From positions 248,001-312,000 of the forward strand of contig NZ_RJUO01000003.1 in assembly GCF_003752365.1 (NCBI RefSeq): a stretch of 64,000 nt of DNA. Direction: 5' to 3'. The DNA comes from Frondihabitans sp. PhB188. GTDB taxonomy: Bacteria > Actinomycetota > Actinomycetes > Actinomycetales > Microbacteriaceae. This document shows positions 48,314 to 56,311 of this stretch, in pieces. The notes below the pieces were generated by a model. That model was not told the origin of the DNA. It did no database searches and saw only the letters and a program-made list of their open reading frames with translations. The translations under genes and the position numbers were made by a program. Position 1 is the stretch's first letter; the number at the start of each line of letters is the position of its first letter.

Positions 48314-48353
48314 GTCCTGAGACGGGGCGCGGCGTCGACCCCGCGAGAACGAG

Positions 48354-48395
48354 AAGGGCCCCCTCACCGAGACGACTCGTGTTGAGAGGGCCTTT
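48354..48395 (+). terminator. Hairpin terminator after fdhA
   Basis: The arms AAGGGCCCCCTCA and TGAGAGGGCCTTT pair with two mismatches and are followed by CT. It lies 40 nt after the fdhA stop codon and just before the GH43-like gene. The base of the stem and the tail match the terminator at 49437. Confidence 0.7.
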
Positions 48396-48412
48396 CTGCG
48401 GGGGGCCGGCGC

Positions 48413-49390
48413 ATGCTGGAAGGCATGCACATCGACGACGAGGCGACTTTCAACCGGGCTGGATCCGTTCGGATCTTGGGGGCTCCCTGGGGCGACAGCT
48501 CACGACGAGGACGCCCCTACGCCAAGGACCCGTCGGTCGTCCGCTTCCAGGGCCGCTACCTGATGTACTTCTCGCTGCCGTCGCAGGACGACGACCGCGC
48601 TGAGGGATGGTCGGTGGCCGTGGCTGAGAGCGACGACCTCGTGGCCTGGAACACGATCGCCGTCCTGCCCGCGTTCGGCGACTACGACGCCACCGGTGCT
48701 GCGGCCCCCGGAGCGGTCGTCATCGACGGCAGGGTCCACCTGTTCTTCCAGACCTACGGAAACGGCCGAGACGACGCGATCTGCCATGCCGCGAGCGACG
48801 ACGGAACCGTCTTCACCGCGAACCCGCAGAACCCCGTGTTCTCCCCCACGGGCGCTTGGACCTGCGGGCGCGCCATCGACGCCGACCTGGTAGTAGCCGG
48901 CGACCACCTCCTGATGGCCTGGGTCACTCGGGATCCCGAGATGCGAATCCAGATGGTCGGAACCGCGAGAGCACCGCTCGGCAGCGCATACGGGCCGGAG
49001 GACTGGGAGCAGCTGTCCGTCGACGGGCCCGCTCTCGCCCCCGAGCTGCCCTGGGAGCAGGAGTGCATCGAGGCGCCCGCCCTCCGGTGGGACGGCACGA
49101 CCTTCACGATGTTCTACGCCGGCGCCTACAACAACCGGCCCCAGCAGATCGGCTGGGCGACGAGCCCCGACGGCCGCACGTGGACCCGCGGTTCTGACGA
49201 ACCGCTCATCCCCGCCGGCCGAGACGGCGAGTGGAACAGCTCGGAGTCAGGCCACCCCGGGTACCTTCGCGACCACGACGGCCAGGAGTACCTCACGTTC
49301 CAAGGCAATCCCGACGACGGACGCACCTGGTATCTGGCCACCACGCGACTCGAGTTCGACGGCCCCGACCCGACCGTCGACATCGTCTGA
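48413..49390 (+). CDS. Glycoside hydrolase family 43/32-like beta-propeller protein
   Basis: This 325-aa protein shows the five-bladed propeller pattern of GH43/GH32/GH68 families. An early Asp is in AKDPSVVRFQGRYLMYFS (about 37-54), repeated WD-like turns follow, and a probable acid Glu is in QECIEAPALRW (about 215-225). Blade-like segments continue through DGEWNSSESGHPGYLRD. There is no signal peptide, so it may act in the cytosol or be an unassigned carbohydrate enzyme. The start is either ATG 48413 or ATG 48425; neither has a clean ribosome binding site. The gene is bracketed by two similar terminators. Confidence 0.78.
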   Translation: MLEGMHIDDEATFNRAGSVRILGAPWGDSSRRGRPYAKDPSVVRFQGRYLMYFSLPSQDDDRAEGWSVAVAESDDLVAWNTIAVLPAFGDYDATGAAAPGAVVIDGRVHLFFQTYGNGRDDAICHAASDDGTVFTANPQNPVFSPTGAWTCGRAIDADLVVAGDHLLMAWVTRDPEMRIQMVGTARAPLGSAYGPEDWEQLSVDGPALAPELPWEQECIEAPALRWDGTTFTMFYAGAYNNRPQQIGWATSPDGRTWTRGSDEPLIPAGRDGEWNSSESGHPGYLRDHDGQEYLTFQGNPDDGRTWYLATTRLEFDGPDPTVDIV

Positions 49391-49436
49391 CCACCGCGCT
49401 CCGCGCTCCGGATGAGCGCGGCGGCGGGGAAAGACG

Positions 49437-49477
49437 AAAGGCCCCCTGATCAGGTATCACCTGATCAGGGGGCCTTT
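49437..49477. terminator. Perfect 19-bp hairpin terminator
   Basis: The arms AAAGGCCCCCTGATCAGGT (49437-49455) and its exact complement (49459-49477) enclose a 3-nt loop, followed by CTCTTGTT. It follows the GH43-like gene and also lies just beyond the 3' end of tRNA-fMet on the minus strand, so it can terminate both. Confidence 0.9.
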
Positions 49478-49483
49478 CTCTTG

Positions 49484-49557
49484 TTGCGGGGGCAGGATTT
49501 GAACCTACGACCTCTGGGTTATGAGCCCAGCGAGCTACCGAACTGCTCCACCCCGCG
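49484..49557 (-). tRNA. Initiator tRNA-Met (anticodon CAU)
   Basis: This is a 74-nt tRNA without encoded CCA. The acceptor begins CGCGGGG and ends CCCCGCA, so positions 1 and 72 form the C-A mismatch typical of initiator tRNA. The anticodon stem GGGCTCATAACCC carries CAT with the three G-C pairs (GGG/CCC) of initiators. The T arm is GTAGGTTCAAATCCTGC. These features together identify tRNA-fMet. Confidence 0.95.
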
Positions 49558-49606
49558 GCACAAGAAATGACTCTATCACGCGGATTGGATTCGGTCTAAT
49601 CGAGGC

Positions 49607-52606
49607 CTACTGCGACGCCTTCACTGCGGCCTCGATGGCTGTCTGAAGCGCCTTGTCGGCCTCGGCGGCGGCCACCAGGTCGTTGGCCTTGTAGGCCGCA
49701 GCACGGTCGTCGAGAGCCGTCTGCGCGTCCGCCAGGGCCGCCTTGAGGGCCGCGCTGGACGTGCCGCCAGAACCGGACCCGGTGCCAGAACCCGAACCGG
49801 AGCCTGAGCCCGTGCCAGAGCCGGTGTTCGAGCCGGTGCCCGAGCCGCTCCCCGTCTCTGTGCCCGTGCCGTCGCCAGCCGACGGCACGCCGCTGTCACC
49901 GGCCGACGCACCGGCATTGCCGCCGAACAGCTTGTCGAGCGCCTCCTGCAGGGTGTCCTCGAACTCGATCTGACCACCGAACGAGACCAGGACCTTCTGC
50001 AGGATCGGGTACGACCCGCTCGAGTTCGACTGGACGTACACCGGCTGCACGTAGAGCAGCCCGCCTCCGACCGGGAGTGTGAGCAGGTTGCCCTTCTTGA
50101 CCGACGTGTCGCCCTGGCGCAGGAGCGCGAGCGCGTTCGCCACGTCGGTGTCGGAGTTGAAGCTCGCCTGCACCTGGTTGGGGCCTGCGACGTTGTCGTC
50201 CTTCGGCAGGGTCAGGAGCGTGAGCTTTCCGTAGTCGCTCGAGACGCTGCCCTTGGTGTTGCCGGCATCGGAGTTGGCCGCGAGATAGCCCGTCAAGACG
50301 TTCCGCGCGTTCGCCTCGGAGGACTGCTGCGGGATATACGTCGTGTACAGCTGGAACGCGGCGTCTTGATCGGGCAGCTTCATCGTGAGGTAGTACGGCT
50401 GCTGCTCGGCCGAGGCGGTGCTCGTCGAGTCGGACGCGTCGCTGGGGATAGCCCACGCGTCGTCGCCCGAGAAGAACGACCCGGCGTCGGTCACGTGGTA
50501 CGTGGCGAGGATCGAGCGCTGCATCTTGAAGAGGTCTTCGGGGTACCGGACGTGGCTGAGCAGCGTGCCGCTCATGTCGGCCATGGGCTTGACCGTGGTC
50601 GGGAAGACCTTCTCCCACGTCTTCAGGATGGGATCGGTCTTGTCCCATGCGTAGAGGGTCACCTTGCCCGAGTACGCGTCGACGGTCGCCTTCACCGAGT
50701 TGCGGATGTAGTTGATCTGATCGGACGCGAACGCGCTCTGCGCGGTCGTCGTGCCCTCGACCGTGTTCGTCAGGCTCTGCTGGTCGGAGTACGGGTAGTC
50801 GTTCGACGTCGTGTAGCCGTCGACGATCCAGACCACGTGCCCGTTGACGACCGCAGGATACGGGTCGCTGTCGAGAGTGAGGTACGGGGCGACCTTCTGC
50901 ACGCGCGTCTTGGGGTCGCGGTCGTAGAGGATCTGCGAGTCGTTGTTGACCGCGTTCGACAGCACGACCTGCTCCGACTGGAACTTGATCGCGTAGATGA
51001 GGCGCTTGAAGATGCTGTCGAGCTTCGGACCGCCGTCGCCGGTGTAGTTCGTCGTCGGGTTGCCGGTGTCGTCGGACGTACCCGAGGGGTAGTCGAGCTC
51101 GATCTGCTTCTTGGAGTTGCCGCCGACGATCGAGTACGCCGGGTTCTGCTCGCCGAAGTAGATGCGGGGCTCGTAGTCGGAGGCGTCTCCGAGCTTGCCC
51201 TTCACCGGGATGTCGGACTCGAGGAACACGGGCGTGCCGTCCGAGGCGCGCTCGTTGCCGTAGGCCGCGACGACTCCGTAGCCGTGGGTGTAGACGAAGG
51301 TCGAGTTGTAGGCGTTGTTCGCCGAGCCCAGGCCCTGCGTGTTCAGCTCGCGGACTCCGATGACGGTGTCTTGCACCTTGCCGTCGATCGTGTAGCGGTC
51401 GACGTCGAGGTCGTCGGGGAACGAATAGTACTGGCGCAGCTGCTGGAGCTGGGCGAACGTCTCGGTGACGAGGGACGGGTCGATGATCCGGATGTTCTCC
51501 GTGGTGACGGCGTCGCTCGCCAGAGCCCCCTCGGTGGCGTCGGACTTCGCCTGGTAGGTCTCCTCCTTCACGTCCGAGACCCCGTACGCGTCTCTCGTCG
51601 CGTTGATGTTCCGCTGGATGTACGACGACTCGACCGTCTTGGCCGAGGGGTCGACGGTGAAGCGCTGGACGATCCACGGGTAGATCGCGCCGATGATGAG
51701 GCTGATGATGATCAGCAGCGCGGTGCCGATGACGGGCAGGCGCCAGCGGCCGATGACCGCGGTGACGATGAAGAGGATCGCGACGACGGCGGCGGCGTAG
51801 GCCAGGATCTGCTTGCCCGGGATGCCGGCGAACACGTCGGTGTAGGTGGCGCCGACGAAGCGCTTGTTGGAGCCGTCGGTCAGCGTCGCGTACTGGTCGA
51901 GCCAGAGGCTGACGGCCTGGAGGGCCAGGTACAGACCGGCCGTGACGGCGATCTGGATGCGCGCCACCTTCGAGATGCGGACCTCGCGACCCGAGAAGCG
52001 CAGCGCGCCGTAGAGGTAGCTCGTCGCGAGCGCGGCGATCGCCGAGAGCAGCACGACGGCCGAGGCGAAGCCGACGATGCCCTGGTAGAAGGGCAGCGAG
52101 AAGACGTAGAAGCCGATGTCGAGGTGGAACTGCGGGTCGACCTTGCCGAACGGCGTGCGGTTGATCCACTGCAGGATCATCGACCAGTGACTGGAGGCGG
52201 CGATGCCGCCGAAGAGGCCGAGGATGATCGGGATGCCGAGCATGACCGTGCGGCGGAGGGGCTCGATGACCTGCTGGTAGCGGTCGAGCTGCGAGTTCAG
52301 CTTCGCGTAGACAGGGCGGAAGCGGAACGCGATGTCGATGCTCACGTAGACCGGGACGGCCATGCCCAGGAAGCCGATGAAGAACAGCGAGACGCCGGTG
52401 ATCCACTGGGTCATGATGACGCGCGTGTAGCCGAGCTGCTGGTACCACAGGTAGTCGGTGGCCAGCCCCGAGAAGATGAAGAAGAGGATCACCAACGCCG
52501 CGAGGATCGCGATGGTGACGAGGACGGGGACCCGGGGCGAGCGGCGCCCGGGTCGCGTCGACGATGAACGCGCAGGCCCCGACGGGGCTGATGCAGAGGA
52601 AGTCAA
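49607..52606 (-). CDS. UPF0182 family large membrane protein
   Basis: This 999-aa protein has about seven N-terminal membrane helices (about 27-310). A long extracytoplasmic domain of the UPF0182 family follows, and then a Gly/Ser/Thr repeat (about 925-965, GSGTGSGS type) and a charged helix ending near AAVKASQ. The start is TTG 52606 with GGAG upstream; no ATG or GTG fits the family N-terminus. Homologues are conserved in actinobacteria, including M. tuberculosis Rv3193c as I recall. The function is unknown. It leads the conserved synteny block that continues to the AdnAB genes. Confidence 0.88.
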   Translation of the reverse strand: MTSSASAPSGPARSSSTRPGRRSPRVPVLVTIAILAALVILFFIFSGLATDYLWYQQLGYTRVIMTQWITGVSLFFIGFLGMAVPVYVSIDIAFRFRPVYAKLNSQLDRYQQVIEPLRRTVMLGIPIILGLFGGIAASSHWSMILQWINRTPFGKVDPQFHLDIGFYVFSLPFYQGIVGFASAVVLLSAIAALATSYLYGALRFSGREVRISKVARIQIAVTAGLYLALQAVSLWLDQYATLTDGSNKRFVGATYTDVFAGIPGKQILAYAAAVVAILFIVTAVIGRWRLPVIGTALLIIISLIIGAIYPWIVQRFTVDPSAKTVESSYIQRNINATRDAYGVSDVKEETYQAKSDATEGALASDAVTTENIRIIDPSLVTETFAQLQQLRQYYSFPDDLDVDRYTIDGKVQDTVIGVRELNTQGLGSANNAYNSTFVYTHGYGVVAAYGNERASDGTPVFLESDIPVKGKLGDASDYEPRIYFGEQNPAYSIVGGNSKKQIELDYPSGTSDDTGNPTTNYTGDGGPKLDSIFKRLIYAIKFQSEQVVLSNAVNNDSQILYDRDPKTRVQKVAPYLTLDSDPYPAVVNGHVVWIVDGYTTSNDYPYSDQQSLTNTVEGTTTAQSAFASDQINYIRNSVKATVDAYSGKVTLYAWDKTDPILKTWEKVFPTTVKPMADMSGTLLSHVRYPEDLFKMQRSILATYHVTDAGSFFSGDDAWAIPSDASDSTSTASAEQQPYYLTMKLPDQDAAFQLYTTYIPQQSSEANARNVLTGYLAANSDAGNTKGSVSSDYGKLTLLTLPKDDNVAGPNQVQASFNSDTDVANALALLRQGDTSVKKGNLLTLPVGGGLLYVQPVYVQSNSSGSYPILQKVLVSFGGQIEFEDTLQEALDKLFGGNAGASAGDSGVPSAGDGTGTETGSGSGTGSNTGSGTGSGSGSGSGTGSGSGGTSSAALKAALADAQTALDDRAAAYKANDLVAAAEADKALQTAIEAAVKASQ

Positions 52607-52715
52607 GAGGGTGCTCCTGGCTGGTGGAGAGGATGAGCTGTCATCCTATGTGCCCAACCTCCATGTCAGTCCGGGCGTACGTCAGCCTGTGGACGACCTC
52701 TGGACGAGCCGTGTG

Positions 52716-53840
52716 TCAGGACGCGGGGCAGGTCGGCAGCTTCGACGTGTCGCCCTTCGAGGCGACCGTCTCGAGCACGGTCACCGAGTCGTCGAGCGTC
52801 TTGACGGCGTAGACCGACAGACCCGACGGGATGTGGCCGGTCACCTCGTTGCAGTTGCTCTCGGGAGCGAGGAAGACGGTGGCGCCGGCGTCTCGGGCGC
52901 CGTACATCTTCTGGCGGATGCCGCCGATCGCCCCGATGGTGCCGCTGGCGGTGATCGTGCCCGTTCCTGCGACCTTCTTGCCGCCGTTGAGCTCGCCGGG
53001 GGTGACCTTGTCGATGACGCCGAGGGCGAACATCTGGCCGGCGCTGGGGCCGCCCACGTCGGCGAGCTTGAGGGTCACGGAGAAGGGGAAGGTGTAGGCG
53101 ACGGTGGCGCCGATGCCGAGCAGGTAGCTGCCCTGCACCTCTTCGGGCGCGATCGTCACGGTCTTGACCGGGCCGGGGTCGGTCGAGCCGCCGGTCGTGT
53201 AGGTGATCGTCGCCTTCGCGCCCTTGTTCTTCGCGACGAGCGCACGGAGGCTGTCGACGTCGCAGTTCTCGGTCAGGTCGACGCCGTTGATCGAGCGGAT
53301 CACGTCGCCTTTCTTCAGGACGCCGTGTGCGGGGCTGCCCTTCGAGACGGTGCTGACCGAGATGGAGGTGCCGACGTCGTAGCCCTCGTGGGCGAGGGCG
53401 GCCGTGACGGCCGACTTCTGGCTCTGCTCCATGTCGATGGTGTTCTGCTGGTCGACCTGCGTGTTCGAGACTCCCGTCGGGTAGATCGCCTCGACCGGGA
53501 TGACGGCCTTGCTGGGGTCGAACCAGGCGCCGACGATCTCAGCCCAGTTGGGGCGCTGCGTCTGGTTGCCGACGACGCTCACCGTCAGGAGGTCGAGGGT
53601 GCCGCCGGTGGGGTAGGTCGGGTGGCCGCTCACCGAGATCAGCGGAGTCTGCTTGCCGTCGAACTCGTTGGTGCCGAGGGTGTTGAAGACCGGGCCCGGC
53701 TGCTCGATCAGGTAGGGCGCGGGCAGGACGGACAGCACGACCGCGAGCACGACGGCGCCGCCCAGAAGCGCCGGCCCCAGGACTCCCCGACGACGCCGCG
53801 GGGCGCTGGGAGCGGAGGCGGGGGCGGTGAAACGAGCCAA
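52716..53840 (-). CDS. Lon-like (S16) serine protease with PDZ domain
   Basis: This 374-aa protein has one N-terminal membrane helix (about 20-42), a degenerate YlbL-type region and a PDZ domain (about 165-225, GVLKKGDVIRSINGVDL). The C-terminal S16 domain has catalytic Ser266 (DVGGPSAGQ) and Lys311 (GIRQKMYGA). The Ser-Lys dyad is intact, so protease activity is plausible. From memory it matches Rv3194c of M. tuberculosis in type and neighbours. Confidence 0.9.
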   Translation of the reverse strand: MARFTAPASAPSAPRRRRGVLGPALLGGAVVLAVVLSVLPAPYLIEQPGPVFNTLGTNEFDGKQTPLISVSGHPTYPTGGTLDLLTVSVVGNQTQRPNWAEIVGAWFDPSKAVIPVEAIYPTGVSNTQVDQQNTIDMEQSQKSAVTAALAHEGYDVGTSISVSTVSKGSPAHGVLKKGDVIRSINGVDLTENCDVDSLRALVAKNKGAKATITYTTGGSTDPGPVKTVTIAPEEVQGSYLLGIGATVAYTFPFSVTLKLADVGGPSAGQMFALGVIDKVTPGELNGGKKVAGTGTITASGTIGAIGGIRQKMYGARDAGATVFLAPESNCNEVTGHIPSGLSVYAVKTLDDSVTVLETVASKGDTSKLPTCPAS

Positions 53841-53991
53841 GTCGGATGCTGCCTTTCAGGACACACGGGTTCGAGACGAGCTGTGGCCCGCCTCGGGAGG
53901 CTCCGGCGTGTTCGCCGTGGGCGCAGTCTCGGGCCCCGAGAAGCGGTGGAATCCCAGGCTCATCGAGTGGCCAGAGGCTAGCGTAGTTGGC

Positions 53992-55356
53992 ATGTCTGAA
54001 GATGCGCAGCCGGGGCCGGACGACGAGTTCCGCGACATGCTGCGGCAGTTCCTGTCCGGCGATTCCGAGATCGACCCCGCCAAGCTGGTCGGGGCGGCGG
54101 GCCTGCCCAACGACCCGGCGTTCATGGCCCGGCTGATGAGCCAGCTCCAGGCCGCGGTGAGCCGGTCGGGCGACGGCATCGACTGGTCGCTCGCGACCGA
54201 GCAGGCCTCGGGCATCGGCTCGCAGTCCGCCGTGGCCACCGCGCCCGGCACCACCTCGGCACTCGAGCAGGCCTTCCACGTCGCGGCCCTCTGGCTCGAC
54301 GAGGTCGCCTACGTGGCCGAGCTCACCGTGGCCCCCCGACTCATGACGCGCGCCGAGTGGGCCGCGGCGACCATGCCCGTGTGGAGCCAGCTCTCCGAGC
54401 CGGTGGCCGACTCGATCGCCGACTCCCTGACGACCGTCCTCCGCGACCAGGCGCCCGAAGAGATGCGCGAGATGCTGACCGGCGCCAGCCAGGTCATGCG
54501 GAACGTGGGCGGCGCCCTGTTCGCCATGCAGCTCGGCCAGGTCGTCGGGCAGCTGTCGACCGAGGTGGTCTCGGGCGGCGACGTCGGCATCCCCCTCCTC
54601 GACGACCAGCAGGCCGCGCTCCTGCCCCAGAACGTCCTCGCCTTCGGCGAGGGCCTCGACGTGCCCTCCGACCAGGTGCAGCTCTACCTGGCAGTGCGCG
54701 AGCTCGCCCACGCTCGGCTCTTCCGCCACGCCCGGTGGCTGCGCCTGCACCTCATCTCGTCGATCCGCGAGTTCGCCCAGGGCATCTCGATCGACACCAG
54801 CCGACTCGAAGAGCTGGCCGCCGACTTCGATCCCTCGAACCCCGAGGAGCTGCGCGAGGCTATGGCCTCCGGGGCGCTGATCCCGCCGAAGACCGACGAG
54901 CAGATGGCTGCCCTCGCGCGCCTCGAGACGACCCTCGCTCTCATCGAGGGGTGGGTCGACGTCGTCACGGCCAAGGCGACCGAGCGACTGCCGAAGTCCG
55001 ACGCCATCGCCGAGATGGTCCGCCGCCGGCGCGCGGCCGGCGGCCCCGCCGAGTCGGCGTTCGCCACGCTCGTCGGCCTCGAGCTGCGGCCGCGACGCCT
55101 GCGCGAGGCGGCCGCCATGTGGCAGGCCGTGTCCGACGCCGTCGGCGGCGAGGCGCGGGATGCCCTCTGGGCGCACCCCGACATCGTGCCGACGAGCGAC
55201 GACATCGACTCGCCGACCGGTCTGATCGCTCGCCTGACCTCGACGGAGCCGGCACTCGACGACGTCGACCGCGCCATCGAGGACCTCCTCAACGACGTCA
55301 GCGACGACCGACCGCGCGAAGGCGACGACGGATCGGCCGAGGAGCCCAAGGCGTAG
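53992..55356 (+). CDS. DUF2342 / putative zinc-dependent metalloprotease family protein
   Basis: This 454-aa soluble protein has helices at 10-60 and 95-190. The block RELAHARLFRHARWL at 236-250 is where metalloproteases would carry HExxH, but the first His is Arg here (R-E-L-A-H). The long acidic C-terminus is helical, and LVGLELRPRRLREAAAMW is typical of the family. Related proteins are labelled zinc-dependent metalloprotease or coenzyme F420-associated, without direct proof. ATG 53992 starts the family domain. It diverges from the Lon-like gene. Confidence 0.85.
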   Translation: MSEDAQPGPDDEFRDMLRQFLSGDSEIDPAKLVGAAGLPNDPAFMARLMSQLQAAVSRSGDGIDWSLATEQASGIGSQSAVATAPGTTSALEQAFHVAALWLDEVAYVAELTVAPRLMTRAEWAAATMPVWSQLSEPVADSIADSLTTVLRDQAPEEMREMLTGASQVMRNVGGALFAMQLGQVVGQLSTEVVSGGDVGIPLLDDQQAALLPQNVLAFGEGLDVPSDQVQLYLAVRELAHARLFRHARWLRLHLISSIREFAQGISIDTSRLEELAADFDPSNPEELREAMASGALIPPKTDEQMAALARLETTLALIEGWVDVVTAKATERLPKSDAIAEMVRRRRAAGGPAESAFATLVGLELRPRRLREAAAMWQAVSDAVGGEARDALWAHPDIVPTSDDIDSPTGLIARLTSTEPALDDVDRAIEDLLNDVSDDRPREGDDGSAEEPKA

Positions 55357-55426
55357 CCCAAGCGCACGCCGCGGGGCCTGTGGACAGACGGAGCGGCGCG
55401 GGCAGGATCCGGGCCACCATTCTCGG

Positions 55427-56311
55427 ATGGACATCCGCTTCGACCCCCGCCTCCCCCTCGTCTGGCGCGACCCGCAGACCCTGCAGATCGGCGTCGACCG
55501 CCCCCGCGTGGTCGTCGCCGACCTGACCGCGCGCGACGAGCGGATCGTCGCCGCGATCGCGTCCGGCCACGGGCGAGCCGGCACCGCCGTTCTGGCCCAG
55601 CAGATCGGCTGCCTGGAACGCGAGGTCATCGAGCTGCTCGAGCAGCTGGCGCCCGCGCTGGTCACGACGCGCGCGGTGCCGGCGCCAATCGTCGAGCTCG
55701 CCGGCGCAGGCGACGTGGCGGACGATGTCGCGGAAGTGCTGGGCGAGTGCGGCCTGGAGGTACGTCGCCGGTCGGGTGACCTCGGTGAGGGGTGGCCCGT
55801 TCCTGCGCTCGGAATCGCCATCGGCGACCACGTGCACGACCCCGTGGTCTCGGGGGCCTGGCTGCGGCGCGATATCCCGCACCTGCAGGTCGTGGTCGGC
55901 GACTCCCTGTGCCGCGTCGGCCCGGTCGTCGTGCCGGGCGAGACGGCCTGCGCCCACTGCCTCGACCTCTTCCGCGCCGAGGTGGACGACCGGTGGGGCG
56001 TGATCGCCGCTCAGCTCTGGGGTCGACGCGGCACCGCGCCGGGGCCAGTGCTGCGGAGGGAGCTCTCGTCGAAGATCGCGCGGCGCGTTCTCGCCGAGGT
56101 GGGCGATGGCGACGGGCCGCCCGAGGTGGATCGCGCCGATCTCGAGATGGTCGAGCTCGACACGGGCCGTGTCACGCGATCGACGAGCCGACCCCATCCG
56201 GCGTGCGGATGCGCAGCTCTTCCAGAAAACGACTCGGCCGGCGCTCCATCGTCGCTCGGCTCTGCCCCTGCCGCGCCCACGACAGGCTCAGCCGCCGGCG
56301 CGCTCGCGTGA
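55427..56311 (+). CDS. Orphan ThiF/TOMM-cyclodehydratase-like protein (leader-binding/E1-like)
   Basis: This 294-aa protein resembles the E1-like ThiF or ocin-ThiF leader-binding parts of RiPP cyclodehydratases. VVPGETACAHCLDLFRAEVDD (about 168-188) has Cys175 and Cys178, and a second pair is Cys260/Cys262 in RPHPACGCA. Four cysteines at this spacing fit a structural zinc. I see no Gly-rich ATP-binding loop, so it is unlikely to adenylate. No precursor peptide, YcaO or dehydrogenase gene lies nearby. The last 47 codons overlap the end of uvrD2 on the other strand. It sits where M. tuberculosis has Rv3196, as I recall. Function unknown. Confidence 0.8.
   Translation: MDIRFDPRLPLVWRDPQTLQIGVDRPRVVVADLTARDERIVAAIASGHGRAGTAVLAQQIGCLEREVIELLEQLAPALVTTRAVPAPIVELAGAGDVADDVAEVLGECGLEVRRRSGDLGEGWPVPALGIAIGDHVHDPVVSGAWLRRDIPHLQVVVGDSLCRVGPVVVPGETACAHCLDLFRAEVDDRWGVIAAQLWGRRGTAPGPVLRRELSSKIARRVLAEVGDGDGPPEVDRADLEMVELDTGRVTRSTSRPHPACGCAALPENDSAGAPSSLGSAPAAPTTGSAAGALA

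Noticed and set aside
55357-55426. CTGTGGACAG before the ThiF-like gene as a DnaA box
   Set aside because: A single imperfect match without a second site; likely chance.
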